A stretch of DNA of 64,000 nucleotides from [Anoxybacillus] calidus (GCF_013760845.1 NZ_JACDUU010000007.1:147122-211121), one strand, 5' to 3'. Counted from the first letter of the stretch, positions 1 through 9,315 are shown. Translations and numbers: made by a program. The notes: generated by a model not told the origin, from the sequence alone.

Positions 1-990
1 AGCCCTGAGCTTGTCGCTGCTGTTTCGAATGCGGGGGCGCTTGGGATGTTGGGAGCTGCTTATATGACTCCTGACCAGCTGGACCAAGCGATACGAGATG
101 TCCGAAAGCTTACGGACAAACCGTTTGGTGTCAATTTGTTTTTCTTTGAACCTTCCAAAGAAAAAGGGAATATAACAGAGATGCAAAAATACTTGAACTC
201 GTTTCGCCAAGAGCTACATATCCCGTTACAAGGTGAAGATGATGTGGACTATATCGATCAACAAGACGCGCTGCTTGAAGTTGTGTTTGATCATCGAGTC
301 CCTGTTCTCGGTGCAACGTTTGGCATTCCTTCTGTAGAAACTCTCCAAAAGGTGAAAATGTTAGGGATTCGTACGACGATGATGGTGACAACTGTTCGAG
401 AAGCCGTTTTAGCCGAAAACGCGGGCATTGATATTTTGATTGCGCAGGGCGGAGAAGCGGGAGGACATCGCGGCACATTGGAAGTTAAGAAAGGAAGTCA
501 TGGCGCGCTTATTGGCACAATGGCGCTTGTTCCGCAAGTGGTTGACCATACAACAGTTCCTGTCGTTGCAGCTGGCGGAATTATGGATGGAAGGGGACTT
601 GTTGCCTCTCTTGCACTAGGAGCACAAGGTGTTCAGCTTGGAACGAGATTCCTGCTTGCAAAAGAAGCTGAGACACATCCTGTTTATCGTGAGCAACTGA
701 TCAAAGCAACGGAAGAAGATACCGTCATCACGACAATGTTTTCTGGAAGACCGGCACGGGGAATTGGTAATTATTTTATAGAAAAAACAGAACAGCAGAG
801 TCCTGATCCTTTGCCTTATCCTTGGCAAAATCAAGTAACGCAGGATATTAGACAAGCGGCGGCTAAACAGAACGATTCTCGCTTTATGTCACTGTGGGCG
901 GGACAAGGTCTTCGTTTGGCTGTGAAGGAAGAACGGGCTGAGGACATCATTATTGGAATAATTGAGCAGGCGAAAAGAATGATTGGGTGA
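1..990 (+). CDS. Nitronate monooxygenase family protein (5' end outside window)
   Basis: The frame is open from base 1, so the start lies upstream and about 329 residues are visible. The protein is an FMN-dependent TIM barrel of the nitronate monooxygenase (2-nitropropane dioxygenase) family, which oxidises alkyl nitronates; FabK-type enoyl-ACP reductases share the fold. Visible marks are the segment QGGEAGGHRG with the family histidine, and the phosphate-binding run VPVVAAGGIMDGRG followed by LGAQGVQLGTRFL. The family assignment is firm; the physiological substrate is not determined. No fatty-acid synthesis genes adjoin it, which favours nitronate monooxygenase over FabK. A terminator-like hairpin follows at 1111-1170. 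Confidence 0.85.
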   Translation, partial: SPELVAAVSNAGALGMLGAAYMTPDQLDQAIRDVRKLTDKPFGVNLFFFEPSKEKGNITEMQKYLNSFRQELHIPLQGEDDVDYIDQQDALLEVVFDHRVPVLGATFGIPSVETLQKVKMLGIRTTMMVTTVREAVLAENAGIDILIAQGGEAGGHRGTLEVKKGSHGALIGTMALVPQVVDHTTVPVVAAGGIMDGRGLVASLALGAQGVQLGTRFLLAKEAETHPVYREQLIKATEEDTVITTMFSGRPARGIGNYFIEKTEQQSPDPLPYPWQNQVTQDIRQAAAKQNDSRFMSLWAGQGLRLAVKEERAEDIIIGIIEQAKRMIG

Positions 991-1069
991 TTATAAGTTA
1001 AGAGTTGTTGATAGATTCTGGGATTTTTCTCAGCTTATTGGGAAGTGGCTGACATTGAAAATCTTTCAG

Positions 1070-1099
1070 TTGATTTGTAAAGTTGAAGTTAGGTATACT
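1070..1099 (+). promoter_or_regulatory. Candidate sigma-A promoter for the sensor kinase
   Basis: TTGATT (1070-1075) and TATACT (1094-1099) are separated by 18 bases. If used, the transcript would start near 1106 and run straight into the hairpin at 1111-1170 before reaching the kinase start at 1209. Weak evidence: pattern only. Confidence 0.35.
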
Positions 1100-1110
1100 T
1101 TTAAACATAA

Positions 1111-1170
1111 GGTAGGGGACCCCTTTCTCTTAGATTTTTCACGAAATCAGAGAATGCCCTGCCTTTTTTC
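1111..1170 (+). terminator. Long hairpin followed by a T run
   Basis: GGTAGGG (1111-1117) pairs with CCCTGCC (1157-1163) and is followed directly by TTTTTT. The interior also pairs in part (TTCTCT with AGAGAA, GATTT with AAATC), giving a long imperfect stem. It can end the upstream monooxygenase transcript, or act as an attenuator if the promoter at 1070-1099 is real. Confidence 0.6.
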
Positions 1171-1208
1171 TTTTCGTGTTCTATTACGATATGTTAAGGA
1201 GTAACAAT

Positions 1209-3338
1209 ATGAAATGGTTTAAATCACAGATTTTTTGGAAAATCTATATGATTAATCTAGCCATTATCTGTACAATTTTAGGTTTAATGTTTATTGTATC
1301 ACGTATCGTATTACCAGAAATTTCGAAAGAGCAATATCGGCAAATTACCGATAAAACGGTTTTGCGCATGAAAGACCAGATTTCTCTCATTGCGAAAGAC
1401 CTTCAAAACCTTGAGAGTTATGTTCAATCAAATGAAAATTTTAAGTCGAATGATTCTGATCGACTTTTTAAGGGGCTAGAGAATATTGTTGCCGTTTCCC
1501 CTTATATTGATAGTGGCACGGTTTTGGATACAAATGGATATGTACGAGGGTTTTATCCGAAAGACTTGAAACATTTGAAAAATTATAACTTAAGCAAGCG
1601 TGAATATTTTCAGCAAGCCCTCAAAACAAAAAAAATTTATTTAAGTGATGTAGTTTCCGCGGATACAGGACGATATTTGCTCGTTGTTTCAGTTCCAGTT
1701 TTGAACAATCGTAAAGAAGTCGAACGAGTAGTTAACTTATCGTTACGTATTGAAGATAATGAAATTTTTCAATCGATATTTCAAAGTTTTAAAATCGGGG
1801 AAAACGGGTACACATTTATTGTCGATAGAAACGGAAAAATTATCTCTCATCCGTCAAAAGAACGAATCGGGGAGGATGTAAGTAAAAATCCTGTTGTAAG
1901 GAAGTTATTAAAAAAGCAATCGGGGTATCAAGAAGTTACGAATCAAGAAGGTATTACTATGCTTGCTTCATTTGAGCATATTCCGATTTTAGATTGGGGA
2001 GTTGTTGCACAAATACCTGTTGATGAAATTTATCAACCATATTTAGCGTTTCACAAATCATTGTGGACAATCTCGTTTGTTACGTTTATTGTTTTATCTA
2101 TTTTGACTGCTCTATATGCAAGACAAATTATTCATCCAATCCGCAGATTATATCTTGCTGTAGATCAAGTGGCTAAGGGGGATTATAATCAACGGATCGA
2201 GGAAATTGATAATACAGAAATTGGGAAACTATCCAACCGTTTTAATGAAATGATTCATTATATTCGCCAATCAAAAGCGAATTTACAGCTTAAAGAAGAA
2301 CAATTGAAAGAACAGAAAGAATTTCTTCGTAAAATTATCGATATGAATCCAAGTTATATATACGCCATCGACAAGGAAGGCAAATTCACCCTTGTAAACG
2401 AATCATTTGCTAAGCTTTTAGGAGCAGAAACGCAGTGTCTTCTTGGTAAAAAGATCGATGATTTTCAATTTAATATAGAATCTAATCTAGTTAGTGTTTG
2501 GGAAGAAATAGAGAAAATGAATGAACGTCCCGTTTTTGAAGAAGAGTTTAAGGATCAAGAAGGGAATATTAGGTGGGTAGAAACAGTAAGACTACCTATA
2601 TTCTCTCCAAACGAGGAAGCCGATCAAATCTTATTTGTTTCTACTGATATCACAGAGCGTAAACAAGCGGAAGAGTTATTGCGGAAATCGGAAAAGCTTG
2701 CGGTTGTAGGAGAACTGGCTGCAGGGGTCGCCCATGAGATTCGAAATCCGTTGACCTCTATTAAGGGGTTTATTCATCTATTAAAAGAAGAATGTAAAAC
2801 GCATAAACATTATTTTGAAATCATCGAATCTGAATTGGAACGGATTGGCCTCATTGTGAATGAATTTTTAATGCTGGGGAAACCACAGGTAATGAATTTT
2901 CAGCGGAAAGATGTGACCGTTCTTTTGAAAGATGTGATGACGCTGTTTGACGTACAGGCGATTTTACATAATGTTCGAATGGTTTCAGAATTTGAACCTA
3001 ACCTTCCGCTACTTTATTGCGATGAAAATCAATTAAAACAAGTATTCATTAATATTATTAAAAATGCCATTGAGGCGATGCCAAACGGTGGAGAAATGAA
3101 GATTCAAGCTAAGATGCAAGAAAATAGTCTCGTCATTCGCTTTATTGATCAAGGTTGCGGGATACCTAAAGACAGAATAGCAAAGTTAGGAGAGCCTTTT
3201 TATAGTACGAAAGAAAAGGGAACGGGTTTAGGATTAATGGTAAGTTATAAAATTATCGAAGCTCATAACGGAAATATTAAAATCGAAAGTGAAGTAGGTC
3301 AAGGAACTACTGTGGATATTATTTTTCCAATCTCTTAA
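1209..3338 (+). CDS. Membrane sensor histidine kinase, Cache-HAMP-PAS, sporulation-kinase-like
   Basis: A 709-residue sensor kinase. The chosen ATG at 1209 follows AAGGAG (1196-1201) by 7 bases; a longer reading from 1176 lacks a ribosome site. Order of parts: membrane segment about 7-30, extracellular Cache-type sensing region about 35-283, second membrane segment about 285-305, HAMP 305-360, PAS about 374-490, HisKA with the phospho-accepting His near residue 509 in GVAHEIRNPLTSIKG, then HATPase with N box NIIKNAIEAMP near 614 and the glycine-rich GTGLGL lid. The His-box resembles the Bacillus KinA-E kinases that feed the Spo0F phosphorelay, and the Cache layout recalls KinD. No response regulator is adjacent, so it is an orphan. 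Partner and ligand are inference. Confidence 0.9.
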   Translation: MKWFKSQIFWKIYMINLAIICTILGLMFIVSRIVLPEISKEQYRQITDKTVLRMKDQISLIAKDLQNLESYVQSNENFKSNDSDRLFKGLENIVAVSPYIDSGTVLDTNGYVRGFYPKDLKHLKNYNLSKREYFQQALKTKKIYLSDVVSADTGRYLLVVSVPVLNNRKEVERVVNLSLRIEDNEIFQSIFQSFKIGENGYTFIVDRNGKIISHPSKERIGEDVSKNPVVRKLLKKQSGYQEVTNQEGITMLASFEHIPILDWGVVAQIPVDEIYQPYLAFHKSLWTISFVTFIVLSILTALYARQIIHPIRRLYLAVDQVAKGDYNQRIEEIDNTEIGKLSNRFNEMIHYIRQSKANLQLKEEQLKEQKEFLRKIIDMNPSYIYAIDKEGKFTLVNESFAKLLGAETQCLLGKKIDDFQFNIESNLVSVWEEIEKMNERPVFEEEFKDQEGNIRWVETVRLPIFSPNEEADQILFVSTDITERKQAEELLRKSEKLAVVGELAAGVAHEIRNPLTSIKGFIHLLKEECKTHKHYFEIIESELERIGLIVNEFLMLGKPQVMNFQRKDVTVLLKDVMTLFDVQAILHNVRMVSEFEPNLPLLYCDENQLKQVFINIIKNAIEAMPNGGEMKIQAKMQENSLVIRFIDQGCGIPKDRIAKLGEPFYSTKEKGTGLGLMVSYKIIEAHNGNIKIESEVGQGTTVDIIFPIS

Positions 3339-3357
3339 TCCGTATTTTATCATGACA

Positions 3358-3413
3358 GCCGATTCATTTCCCCATTCTAAGTAAAATGAAAGTGGGGGAT
3401 AAATCGGCTTTTT
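3358..3413 (+). terminator. Rho-independent terminator after the kinase
   Basis: GCCGATTCATTTCCCC (3358-3373) pairs imperfectly with GGGGGATAAATCGGC and is followed by TTTTT. The rest of the gap to 3690 holds only the candidate promoter at 3643-3651 and a possible 14-codon reading frame behind AAGGAGG at 3481, for which there is no other support. Confidence 0.8.
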
Positions 3414-3642
3414 CTTATAAAAGAATAGAAACACATATTCTGTGATAGAACCAAGAAGGTGAAAATCCGTAAAACAACAAGGAGGAAACGTTGCTCTTAT
3501 ATTCTATTTATTCAATTATTATGGTTATAAAATAAAAGTGACAGACTTTTAAACGAAAATTCATAAGAAATCACCTTTAAGGTAACTAAAATATTTAAAG
3601 GTTCTTATATCATAAAAATTTCAATCCAATATATAGATATGA

Positions 3643-3651
3643 TGGTATAAT
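3643..3651 (+). promoter_or_regulatory. Candidate extended -10 promoter for the chemoreceptor
   Basis: TGGTATAAT is an extended -10 element (TGn plus a perfect TATAAT) 39 bases upstream of the proposed start. No good -35 box and no sigma-D type motif were found. Pattern evidence only. Confidence 0.45.
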
Positions 3652-3689
3652 ATGTGTAAATCTGAAATTTATTGAAGGTGGGTGAAAGT

Positions 3690-4943
3690 GTGTCACTAAG
3701 GAGTTATATGATCCGCACTTTGTTTGTTGTTGTGCCGGGCACTTTTTTAATTAGTCTTGGTGTGTGCTTTACGAATGGTTTAACGGGTTCGGCGTTTTGG
3801 TTGACGATTGGCGGTCTTATTTTATGTGGCATGTTAGTTGGAATTGTGTCTGCAGCTTTAAATTACCGTCGGTTTATTGCTCCTATTTCGGTGATCAATT
3901 CCCACTTAGAAGCGATTACAGACGGGGATTTATTGACGCGTATTCCTGCTGATGAAGTGAGAGAGCTAAAGCCGATTGCGGTTTGTATAAACGAAATGGT
4001 GGAAACATGGGGAACGTTAATCGCAAACGTAAAACGCCATTCTCGTGAAATCGTCTCGTTTTCCGAACAGTTGACGCACATTGCCGAGCAAACGACGAAA
4101 GCTACCGAACAGATTGCTTCGACGATGGAAGATATAGCTGCCGGATCGGAGCAGCAAGTTAAGTCCGTTCAAGAAACTTCCGCTTCCATGAATGAGATTT
4201 CTAACGGACTTTCTCAAGTTGCGGAAAATACTCAGCAAGTTTCCGCTAGCGCCGGGGAAACGTTTGTGAAAGCAAAAGCGGGAACACAAGCAATTGAAAA
4301 GATGGAAGAGCAAATGCGCTTCATCCATCAACATGTAGAATCGCTGGGACAAGTTGTCAGAGGATTAGGAGAGCGTTCCAATGAGATTGGACACATTACG
4401 CAAGTCATTACAGGAATCGCTTCGCAAACAAATTTACTTGCTTTAAATGCTGCCATCGAAGCGGCGAGAGCGGGGGAGCAAGGACGAGGATTTGCCGTTG
4501 TCGCGGATGAAGTACGTAAGCTTGCTGAACAGTCTGCGGAATCTGCTCAGCAAATCTCACAATTGATTGCGCAAATTCAAGAAGAGACAGAGGAAGCGAT
4601 CGAATCGATGCAAACCGTAGCGAATGAAGTGGCTCAAGGTCTTGATGCAGTAAATTCGGCGGGAGAGTCCTTTGAGCAAATTCGCCAGTCCGTCAATGAA
4701 GTAACCGAGCAAATTGAGCAAGTTTCTGCTGCTGTTCAGCAAATGACCGCAGGCGCTCAGCGAATTGCCCAATCCCTTGACAATATAGCATCCGTTGTCG
4801 AGGAATCTTCAACTGGATCATTGAACATCTCTGCGTCTACGGAAGAACAAATGGCATCAATGGAAGAAATTGAGTCATCAGCGTCTTCTTTAAGCAAAAT
4901 GGCGGAAGAGATGCAATCTTTGTTAAATAAGTTTAAAGTGTAA
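3690..4943 (+). CDS. Methyl-accepting chemotaxis protein without an extracellular sensing domain
   Basis: A 417-residue chemoreceptor. I prefer GTG 3690, which follows AAGGTGG (3675-3681) by 8 bases; TTG 3672 and ATG 3708 (behind AAGGAG 3698-3703) are alternatives. Two membrane helices (about 6-27 and 33-57) are joined by only a few residues, so there is no room for an external ligand domain. A HAMP unit (about 58-112) and a long signalling coiled coil follow, with the conserved tip near residue 245 ([19 protein letters not shown]) and [14 protein letters not shown] after it. It should couple to CheA/CheW at the membrane. Input may come through the membrane or HAMP region (inference). No che genes are in the window. 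Confidence 0.9.
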   Translation: MSLRSYMIRTLFVVVPGTFLISLGVCFTNGLTGSAFWLTIGGLILCGMLVGIVSAALNYRRFIAPISVINSHLEAITDGDLLTRIPADEVRELKPIAVCINEMVETWGTLIANVKRHSREIVSFSEQLTHIAEQTTKATEQIASTMEDIAAGSEQQVKSVQETSASMNEISNGLSQVAENTQQVSASAGETFVKAKAGTQAIEKMEEQMRFIHQHVESLGQVVRGLGERSNEIGHITQVITGIASQTNLLALNAAIEAARAGEQGRGFAVVADEVRKLAEQSAESAQQISQLIAQIQEETEEAIESMQTVANEVAQGLDAVNSAGESFEQIRQSVNEVTEQIEQVSAAVQQMTAGAQRIAQSLDNIASVVEESSTGSLNISASTEEQMASMEEIESSASSLSKMAEEMQSLLNKFKV

Positions 4944-5010
4944 GACAGTCGGACTTTTCTTTTATGATCGAACAATTTCCGTGATAAGGCTAGTGATAAA
5001 TAAAAATAAC

Positions 5011-5132
5011 AGGCTGACCTATAAGTGTCTGATCTCACACGCCTGTCATATATATCGTTCATTGATCCAATGAGGTGTTCTATATAAGGTGTTGTGGGGG
5101 CTGACACGTTGATGATGGGTCAGCCCTTTTTT
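5011..5132 (-). repeat. Dispersed nested palindrome, copy A
   Basis: Outer arms GGCTGACC (5012-5019) and GGTCAGCC (5118-5125) close a 114-base unit, and on the plus strand a T run follows, so it can terminate the chemoreceptor transcript. Read on the minus strand it aligns with the copy at 62262-62390, sharing GTGTCAG-CCCCCACAAC, an AT-rich palindromic core and TGAGATCAGACACTTATAGG. The dispersed family is described under findings. Confidence 0.75.
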
Positions 5133-5736
5133 CATATTCATCTTTTTGAAGCTATGAACTCTTTTTTGGAGGAGATTTCCGAATACATAGGAAGGTCATT
5201 TACAATCAACCTCTGTTTGCTTCATCTAAAACCATCATCGTGTTCCCTTCTTTAAAGAAAAAATGTATCATATCATGAAGCAATTGTAAGAGAGCTTCGC
5301 TGTACATCACTTCTAAGGCTGAGTGGTCATCTTTCCTTTTTCTTTTTGCTTCAGTTCAGATGTTTATCTCTTGATATTGGTAAGTAATAGTAATCAAGTT
5401 AGAAAGCGAAGAATATTTCATATATTAAGTCGGTGACTTTTGTATGGATCATCTTCTTTTTCTATGTTAGAGGAAATGGAGGATGTTCAATGGAAGGTAG
5501 TTGAGCAGGTGGAAGGAATCTGGAGGATTTGGGAGGATTCAAGACGATACGGGAGGATTTATACAGATATCGGAGGTATGAGGTAGTAGACCCTATATTA
5601 TCCGAGAATACGCTTGAATACAGATATATACCAAATTTGTGAATAAAAACCATTGTAAACTATAATTTTTATTGTAGAGTTTCATTCATCATAAAATTTT
5701 TTGTTTTTGCAGTTGTAAAAGGAGGGAATGTAACCA
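5133..5736. other. Gene-poor stretch
   Basis: No convincing gene. A 33-codon minus frame (5206-5307) is protein-like but lacks a clear ribosome site and is open upstream without a start, so it may be the end of a decayed gene. Around 5480-5590 the plus strand has a run of GGAGGAT/GGAGGTT-like words (about six GGAGG units spaced 10-20 bases) with no start codons to match. An AAAGGAGGG site at about 5717-5727 belongs to the pseudogene that follows. Confidence 0.5.
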
Positions 5737-6426
5737 TTGAAGCATTTTTTAAGAATTTATGAAGCCTATTTATAACAGCAGCAAAATGAAAAGAGAACTA
5801 TTCGAATGTATCTCCTGAGGCAGAGCACTTTCTTGTGTATGAAAAAATTGTTTCGGCAATTGGAACAATCTGATTTGTTTCAATATCGTGCTGAACTGCT
5901 GCGAAAGAAAATGAAAGTGTCTACTATTAACTAATTAATATCCACATTCAACTCCTTTTTTCGATGGGTCCGCCAAAATGGATATATCCGCGAAAACTTT
6001 GCCTCACAGCTTCGTTTTTACCAAGAAAAATCATTTTCAACAAACTAGCTGTCAAAAGAACAGTTGCTATTAGGAGTCGTTGCAAAGGAAAGAAATCCGA
6101 TTAAAAAAGCGTGTAATAAGGAATTGTTAGTTGTCATGCTTTATGCCGGGTTGCGCATTGAAGAATTGTTAAAACTTTATATTTACTCAATACAGAATAC
6201 CTGTTTATTAGTTGTTGATCATGGAAACATATCCTAGTAATTCCTTTATGCTCAAAAGCAAAAGAGAAAATTTATGCATGGATAAACGTTCATCATCGAA
6301 TGAAAAAGCAAATGTATATTTAGGAAAGTACGTATTTATTTGTCGCAGAACGTTCTGGTCAAATGCAGCCGAGAGTGATTCAATATGTCGTCAAAGCCTA
6401 TAGTAAAAGGCTTGGTTCTAGGTAAC
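5737..6426 (+). pseudogene. Decayed tyrosine recombinase (phage-integrase family)
   Basis: Pieces of one recombinase can be read in order across frames. A TTG start at 5737, correctly spaced behind AAAGGAGGG, gives MKHFLRIYEAYL and then a TAA. The frame continues after the stop to VSTIN and another stop. Shifted frames give FFRWVRQNGYIRENFASQL, then LSKEQLLLGVV leading to LYAGLRIEELLKL, which carries the first catalytic Arg of the family, and finally LFVAERSGQMQPRVIQYVV ending at TAG-GTAA near 6426. The C-terminal HxLRH and catalytic Tyr parts are absent. At least two stops, several frameshifts and a missing end make it non-functional. No flanking attachment repeat was found. Confidence 0.85.
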
Positions 6427-6560
6427 TTATCAAATGCTGAGAACTACGTTTTGCCTACGTCTAGCAGAGAGTATCAAAATATCGGAAAAAATACAGATGT
6501 TTTCTGGGTAACAACCACTCTCGGCAAGCTATAAATATTTCGATTTTAGGAGGTAAATCA

Positions 6561-7463
6561 TTGAAGAAATTAATTGGATTACTGTTATCTGTATTTTTGG
6601 TCTTTTCGTTAGCAGCATGTAATGCAGGAGAAGAAACGAAAAAAGGAAAAATTGTCGTTGCTGGAAAGAAATTTACGGAACAAGTGATTTTAACTCATCT
6701 ATTAGCAGAATATTTAAAGGCGAATACTGATTTAGAGGTTGAAGTAGAAGATAGTTTGGGTGGTGTTTTTGTTTTACATGAAGCAATAAAAAAGGGAGAT
6801 ATTGATTTATACGTTGAGTATACGGGAACAGGATACTTAAACGTATTAAAAAATGAATACAAGCCAGGTCAAACACCGGAAGAAGTATATGAAGCGACAA
6901 AAAAAGGATATAAAGAAAAATTTAATATTGCTTGGTTAGAGCCTTTAGGTTTTAACAATACGTACGCCCTGGCATTGCGCCAAGAACTTGCAAACAAATT
7001 AGGAGTAAAAACATACACGGATTTGGCAGCGAAAGCACCCCGATTAACCTTTGGATCTGATGCGGAATTTTTCGAGAGAAGTGATGGATTTGATGCGTTA
7101 GAAAAAGCGTACAACTTTGAATTTAAGAAGACGACAAACATTGATCCTGATTTGCAGTATGAAGCAGCAAAAAACGGTGATATTGATGTTATTACGGCAT
7201 TTTCTACTGACGCAAGAATTAAACAATTTGATTTAACGTTGTTAGAGGATGATAAAAATTTCTTTCCGCCTTATTATGCAGTTCCGATTATTCGTCAAGA
7301 AGTGTTGGATGTTAATCCGGGATTAGAAGAAACTCTTAACAAATTGGCAGGCATTTTATCTGACGAAAAAATGCTGGAACTAAATGCACAAGTGAACTTA
7401 AAAGGAAAAGAACCAAAGCAAGTAGCGATTGATTTCTTGAAATCAGAAGGATTAATCGATTAG
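6561..7463 (+). CDS. Osmoprotectant (betaine/choline-type) ABC transporter substrate-binding lipoprotein
   Basis: A 300-residue extracellular binding protein of the OpuAC/ProX-like family. TTG 6561 follows AGGAGG (6548-6553) by 7 bases. The signal peptide ends in a lipobox, LAAC, so Cys20 should be lipidated and the protein anchored outside the membrane. KKFTEQVILTHLLAEYL, then LYVEYTGTGYLNVL and the C-terminal PPYYAVPIIRQEVL are family landmarks of OpuBC/OpuCC proteins that bind quaternary amines such as glycine betaine, choline or carnitine. The exact substrate cannot be read from sequence. It is first in a three-gene unit with the ATPase and permease. Confidence 0.88.
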   Translation: MKKLIGLLLSVFLVFSLAACNAGEETKKGKIVVAGKKFTEQVILTHLLAEYLKANTDLEVEVEDSLGGVFVLHEAIKKGDIDLYVEYTGTGYLNVLKNEYKPGQTPEEVYEATKKGYKEKFNIAWLEPLGFNNTYALALRQELANKLGVKTYTDLAAKAPRLTFGSDAEFFERSDGFDALEKAYNFEFKKTTNIDPDLQYEAAKNGDIDVITAFSTDARIKQFDLTLLEDDKNFFPPYYAVPIIRQEVLDVNPGLEETLNKLAGILSDEKMLELNAQVNLKGKEPKQVAIDFLKSEGLID

Positions 7464-7540
7464 TAGAAATATGTTCAGTTGTGTGTTTATGCCAAAAACA
7501 TAGATGGTTTTCTAATGAAATGAAGGATAAGGAGAGCGAC

Positions 7541-8665
7541 ATGATTAAGTTTGAAAATGTACGAAAGCAATATGAAGACGGCTTTGTTGCTTTAAAAAAT
7601 ATGAATCTCGATATTCAAAAGGGTGAACTGCTTACATTAATCGGTCCAAGCGGTTGCGGCAAAACAACAACGATGCGCATGATTAACCGCTTAATTGAGC
7701 CGACAGAGGGAAAAATTTATATTGACGGTCAAGATATCTCTAAAATAGACCCTGTAGAACTGCGGAGAAATATCGGTTATGTCATTCAGCAAATCGGTTT
7801 GTTTCCTCATATGACAATCGAAGAAAATATTGCTCTTGTTCCGAAATTGAAAAAGTGGGAACCAAAACGATATTTACAACGTGTGGATGAACTATTGGAT
7901 CTTGTAGGCCTCGATCCATCGACGTTTAAACATCGCTATCCGTCTGAACTTAGTGGAGGACAGCAGCAGCGTGTCGGTGTTGTGCGGGCGTTGGCGGCAG
8001 AGCCAGACATTATTTTAATGGATGAGCCGTTCAGCGCGCTTGATCCGATTAGTAGAGAGCAACTGCAAGACGATATCATTAGACTGCAAGAAGACATTCA
8101 AAAGACGATTGTTTTTGTTACGCATGATATGGACGAAGCGATTAAGATTGCCAATCGTATTGCGATTATGAAAGACGGTGAAATGATTCAACTGGATACG
8201 CCAGATAAAATTTTGCGCCATCCAGCTAATGATTTTGTGCGTGGATTTATTGGAGAAGAGCGAATGAAACGTGGGGAGACTTCTATTCCAATTGCCGAGG
8301 ATTTGATGTTTTCATCTGTTGTGACTTCTTCACCGAAACGAGGATTGGCAGAGGCGTTCCGTTTTATGAAAGAAAAGAAGGTTGATAGTTTGATGGTCAT
8401 AGATAAAAATAAAGCATTACTTGGGGTTGTGACGTTAAAGAAAGTTGATGAACATTACAAAAACGAACAGTTAACATTAGCAGACATTATGGATACAAAT
8501 GTTAAGACATTGAAAAAAGACGCAGCTGTTAACGATGTTGCGGAAATTTTTCATGAAACAAATGTCAGTGCTATTCCTGTACTAGAAGGTGACAAGTTAG
8601 TGGGAGTGATAACAAGATCGAGTATGATGCGCGGATTAGCAGAATGGGAATATAACAAACAGTGA
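7541..8665 (+). CDS. Osmoprotectant ABC transporter ATPase with two CBS domains
   Basis: A 374-residue ATPase of the OpuCA/OpuBA/ProV-type family. ATG 7541 sits 6 bases behind AAGGAG (7529-7534); the longer frame from 7481 has no ribosome site. Walker A GPSGCGKTT is near 37-45, signature LSGGQQQRV near 136, Walker B IILMDEP near 158, and the H loop lies in FVTHDMDEA. The C-terminal 120 residues hold two CBS modules, which in relatives sense ionic strength or cyclic di-AMP to shut transport; applying that here is inference. The stop overlaps the region just ahead of the permease start, consistent with one operon. Confidence 0.92.
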   Translation: MIKFENVRKQYEDGFVALKNMNLDIQKGELLTLIGPSGCGKTTTMRMINRLIEPTEGKIYIDGQDISKIDPVELRRNIGYVIQQIGLFPHMTIEENIALVPKLKKWEPKRYLQRVDELLDLVGLDPSTFKHRYPSELSGGQQQRVGVVRALAAEPDIILMDEPFSALDPISREQLQDDIIRLQEDIQKTIVFVTHDMDEAIKIANRIAIMKDGEMIQLDTPDKILRHPANDFVRGFIGEERMKRGETSIPIAEDLMFSSVVTSSPKRGLAEAFRFMKEKKVDSLMVIDKNKALLGVVTLKKVDEHYKNEQLTLADIMDTNVKTLKKDAAVNDVAEIFHETNVSAIPVLEGDKLVGVITRSSMMRGLAEWEYNKQ

Positions 8666-8679
8666 GGGAAGGATTGAAA

Positions 8680-9315
8680 ATGGGGTTAATCAATGCTTTT
8701 ATTGAACGGAAAGACGATGTTTGGATTGCCTTTCAGGAACATGTATTGTTATCAGGAATTGCGATGCTTCTAGCGATCCTCATTGCCGTTCCATTAGGTA
8801 TTTGGCTGACAAGAAATAAAAAACTGGCTGAACTGATTATTGGTGTTGCCGCAATTATTCAAACGATTCCTAGTTTGGCATTGTTAGGATTTATGCTACC
8901 GATTTTTGGAATAGGGAAAGTTCCGGCTATCATTGCGTTAACATTGTACGCCTTACTTCCGATTTTGCGAAATACGTATACAGGAATTTTAGGGGTTGAC
9001 CCTGCTCTTGTTGATGCGGGAAGAGGAATGGGAATGACGTCTCGCCAAATTTTATTTATGGTTGAATTGCCCTTAACGTTACCGATTATAATGGCGGGAG
9101 TTCGTACAGCGACCGTGTTGACGATTGGTGTTGCCGCGCTAGCGACATTTATCGGAGCCGGTGGATTAGGTGATTTGATTGACAGAGGATTGCGTGTAGC
9201 GGATAAAAATTTAATCTTAATCGGTGCGATTCCAGCGGCAATTTTAGCGATTTTATTCGACCTATTCCTCCGCAAACTAGAAGAAAAAGTAACACCGAGA
9301 GGATTGAAGTCGTAA
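8680..9315 (+). CDS. Osmoprotectant ABC transporter permease
   Basis: A 211-residue membrane permease of the OpuCB/OpuBB/ProW type. ATG 8680 follows GGAAGGA (8667-8673) by 6 bases; a GTG at 8662 overlapping the ATPase stop is the other option. About five to six hydrophobic helices and the EAA-like loop with VDAGRGMGMTSRQILF, where the permease meets the ATPase, are visible. In Bacillus opuB/opuC there are two permease genes; here only one is present, so the transporter would be a homodimer of this subunit. No clear terminator follows. Confidence 0.9.
   Translation: MGLINAFIERKDDVWIAFQEHVLLSGIAMLLAILIAVPLGIWLTRNKKLAELIIGVAAIIQTIPSLALLGFMLPIFGIGKVPAIIALTLYALLPILRNTYTGILGVDPALVDAGRGMGMTSRQILFMVELPLTLPIIMAGVRTATVLTIGVAALATFIGAGGLGDLIDRGLRVADKNLILIGAIPAAILAILFDLFLRKLEEKVTPRGLKS

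Noticed and set aside
983..1204. 73-codon plus frame after the monooxygenase gene.
   Set aside because: It crosses the candidate promoter and the terminator hairpin and has no ribosome site.
5206..5307. 33-codon minus frame with protein-like text (MYSEALLQLLHDMIHFFF).
   Set aside because: No spaced ribosome site and the frame continues upstream without a start. At best the end of a decayed gene, so mentioned only under the gene-poor stretch.
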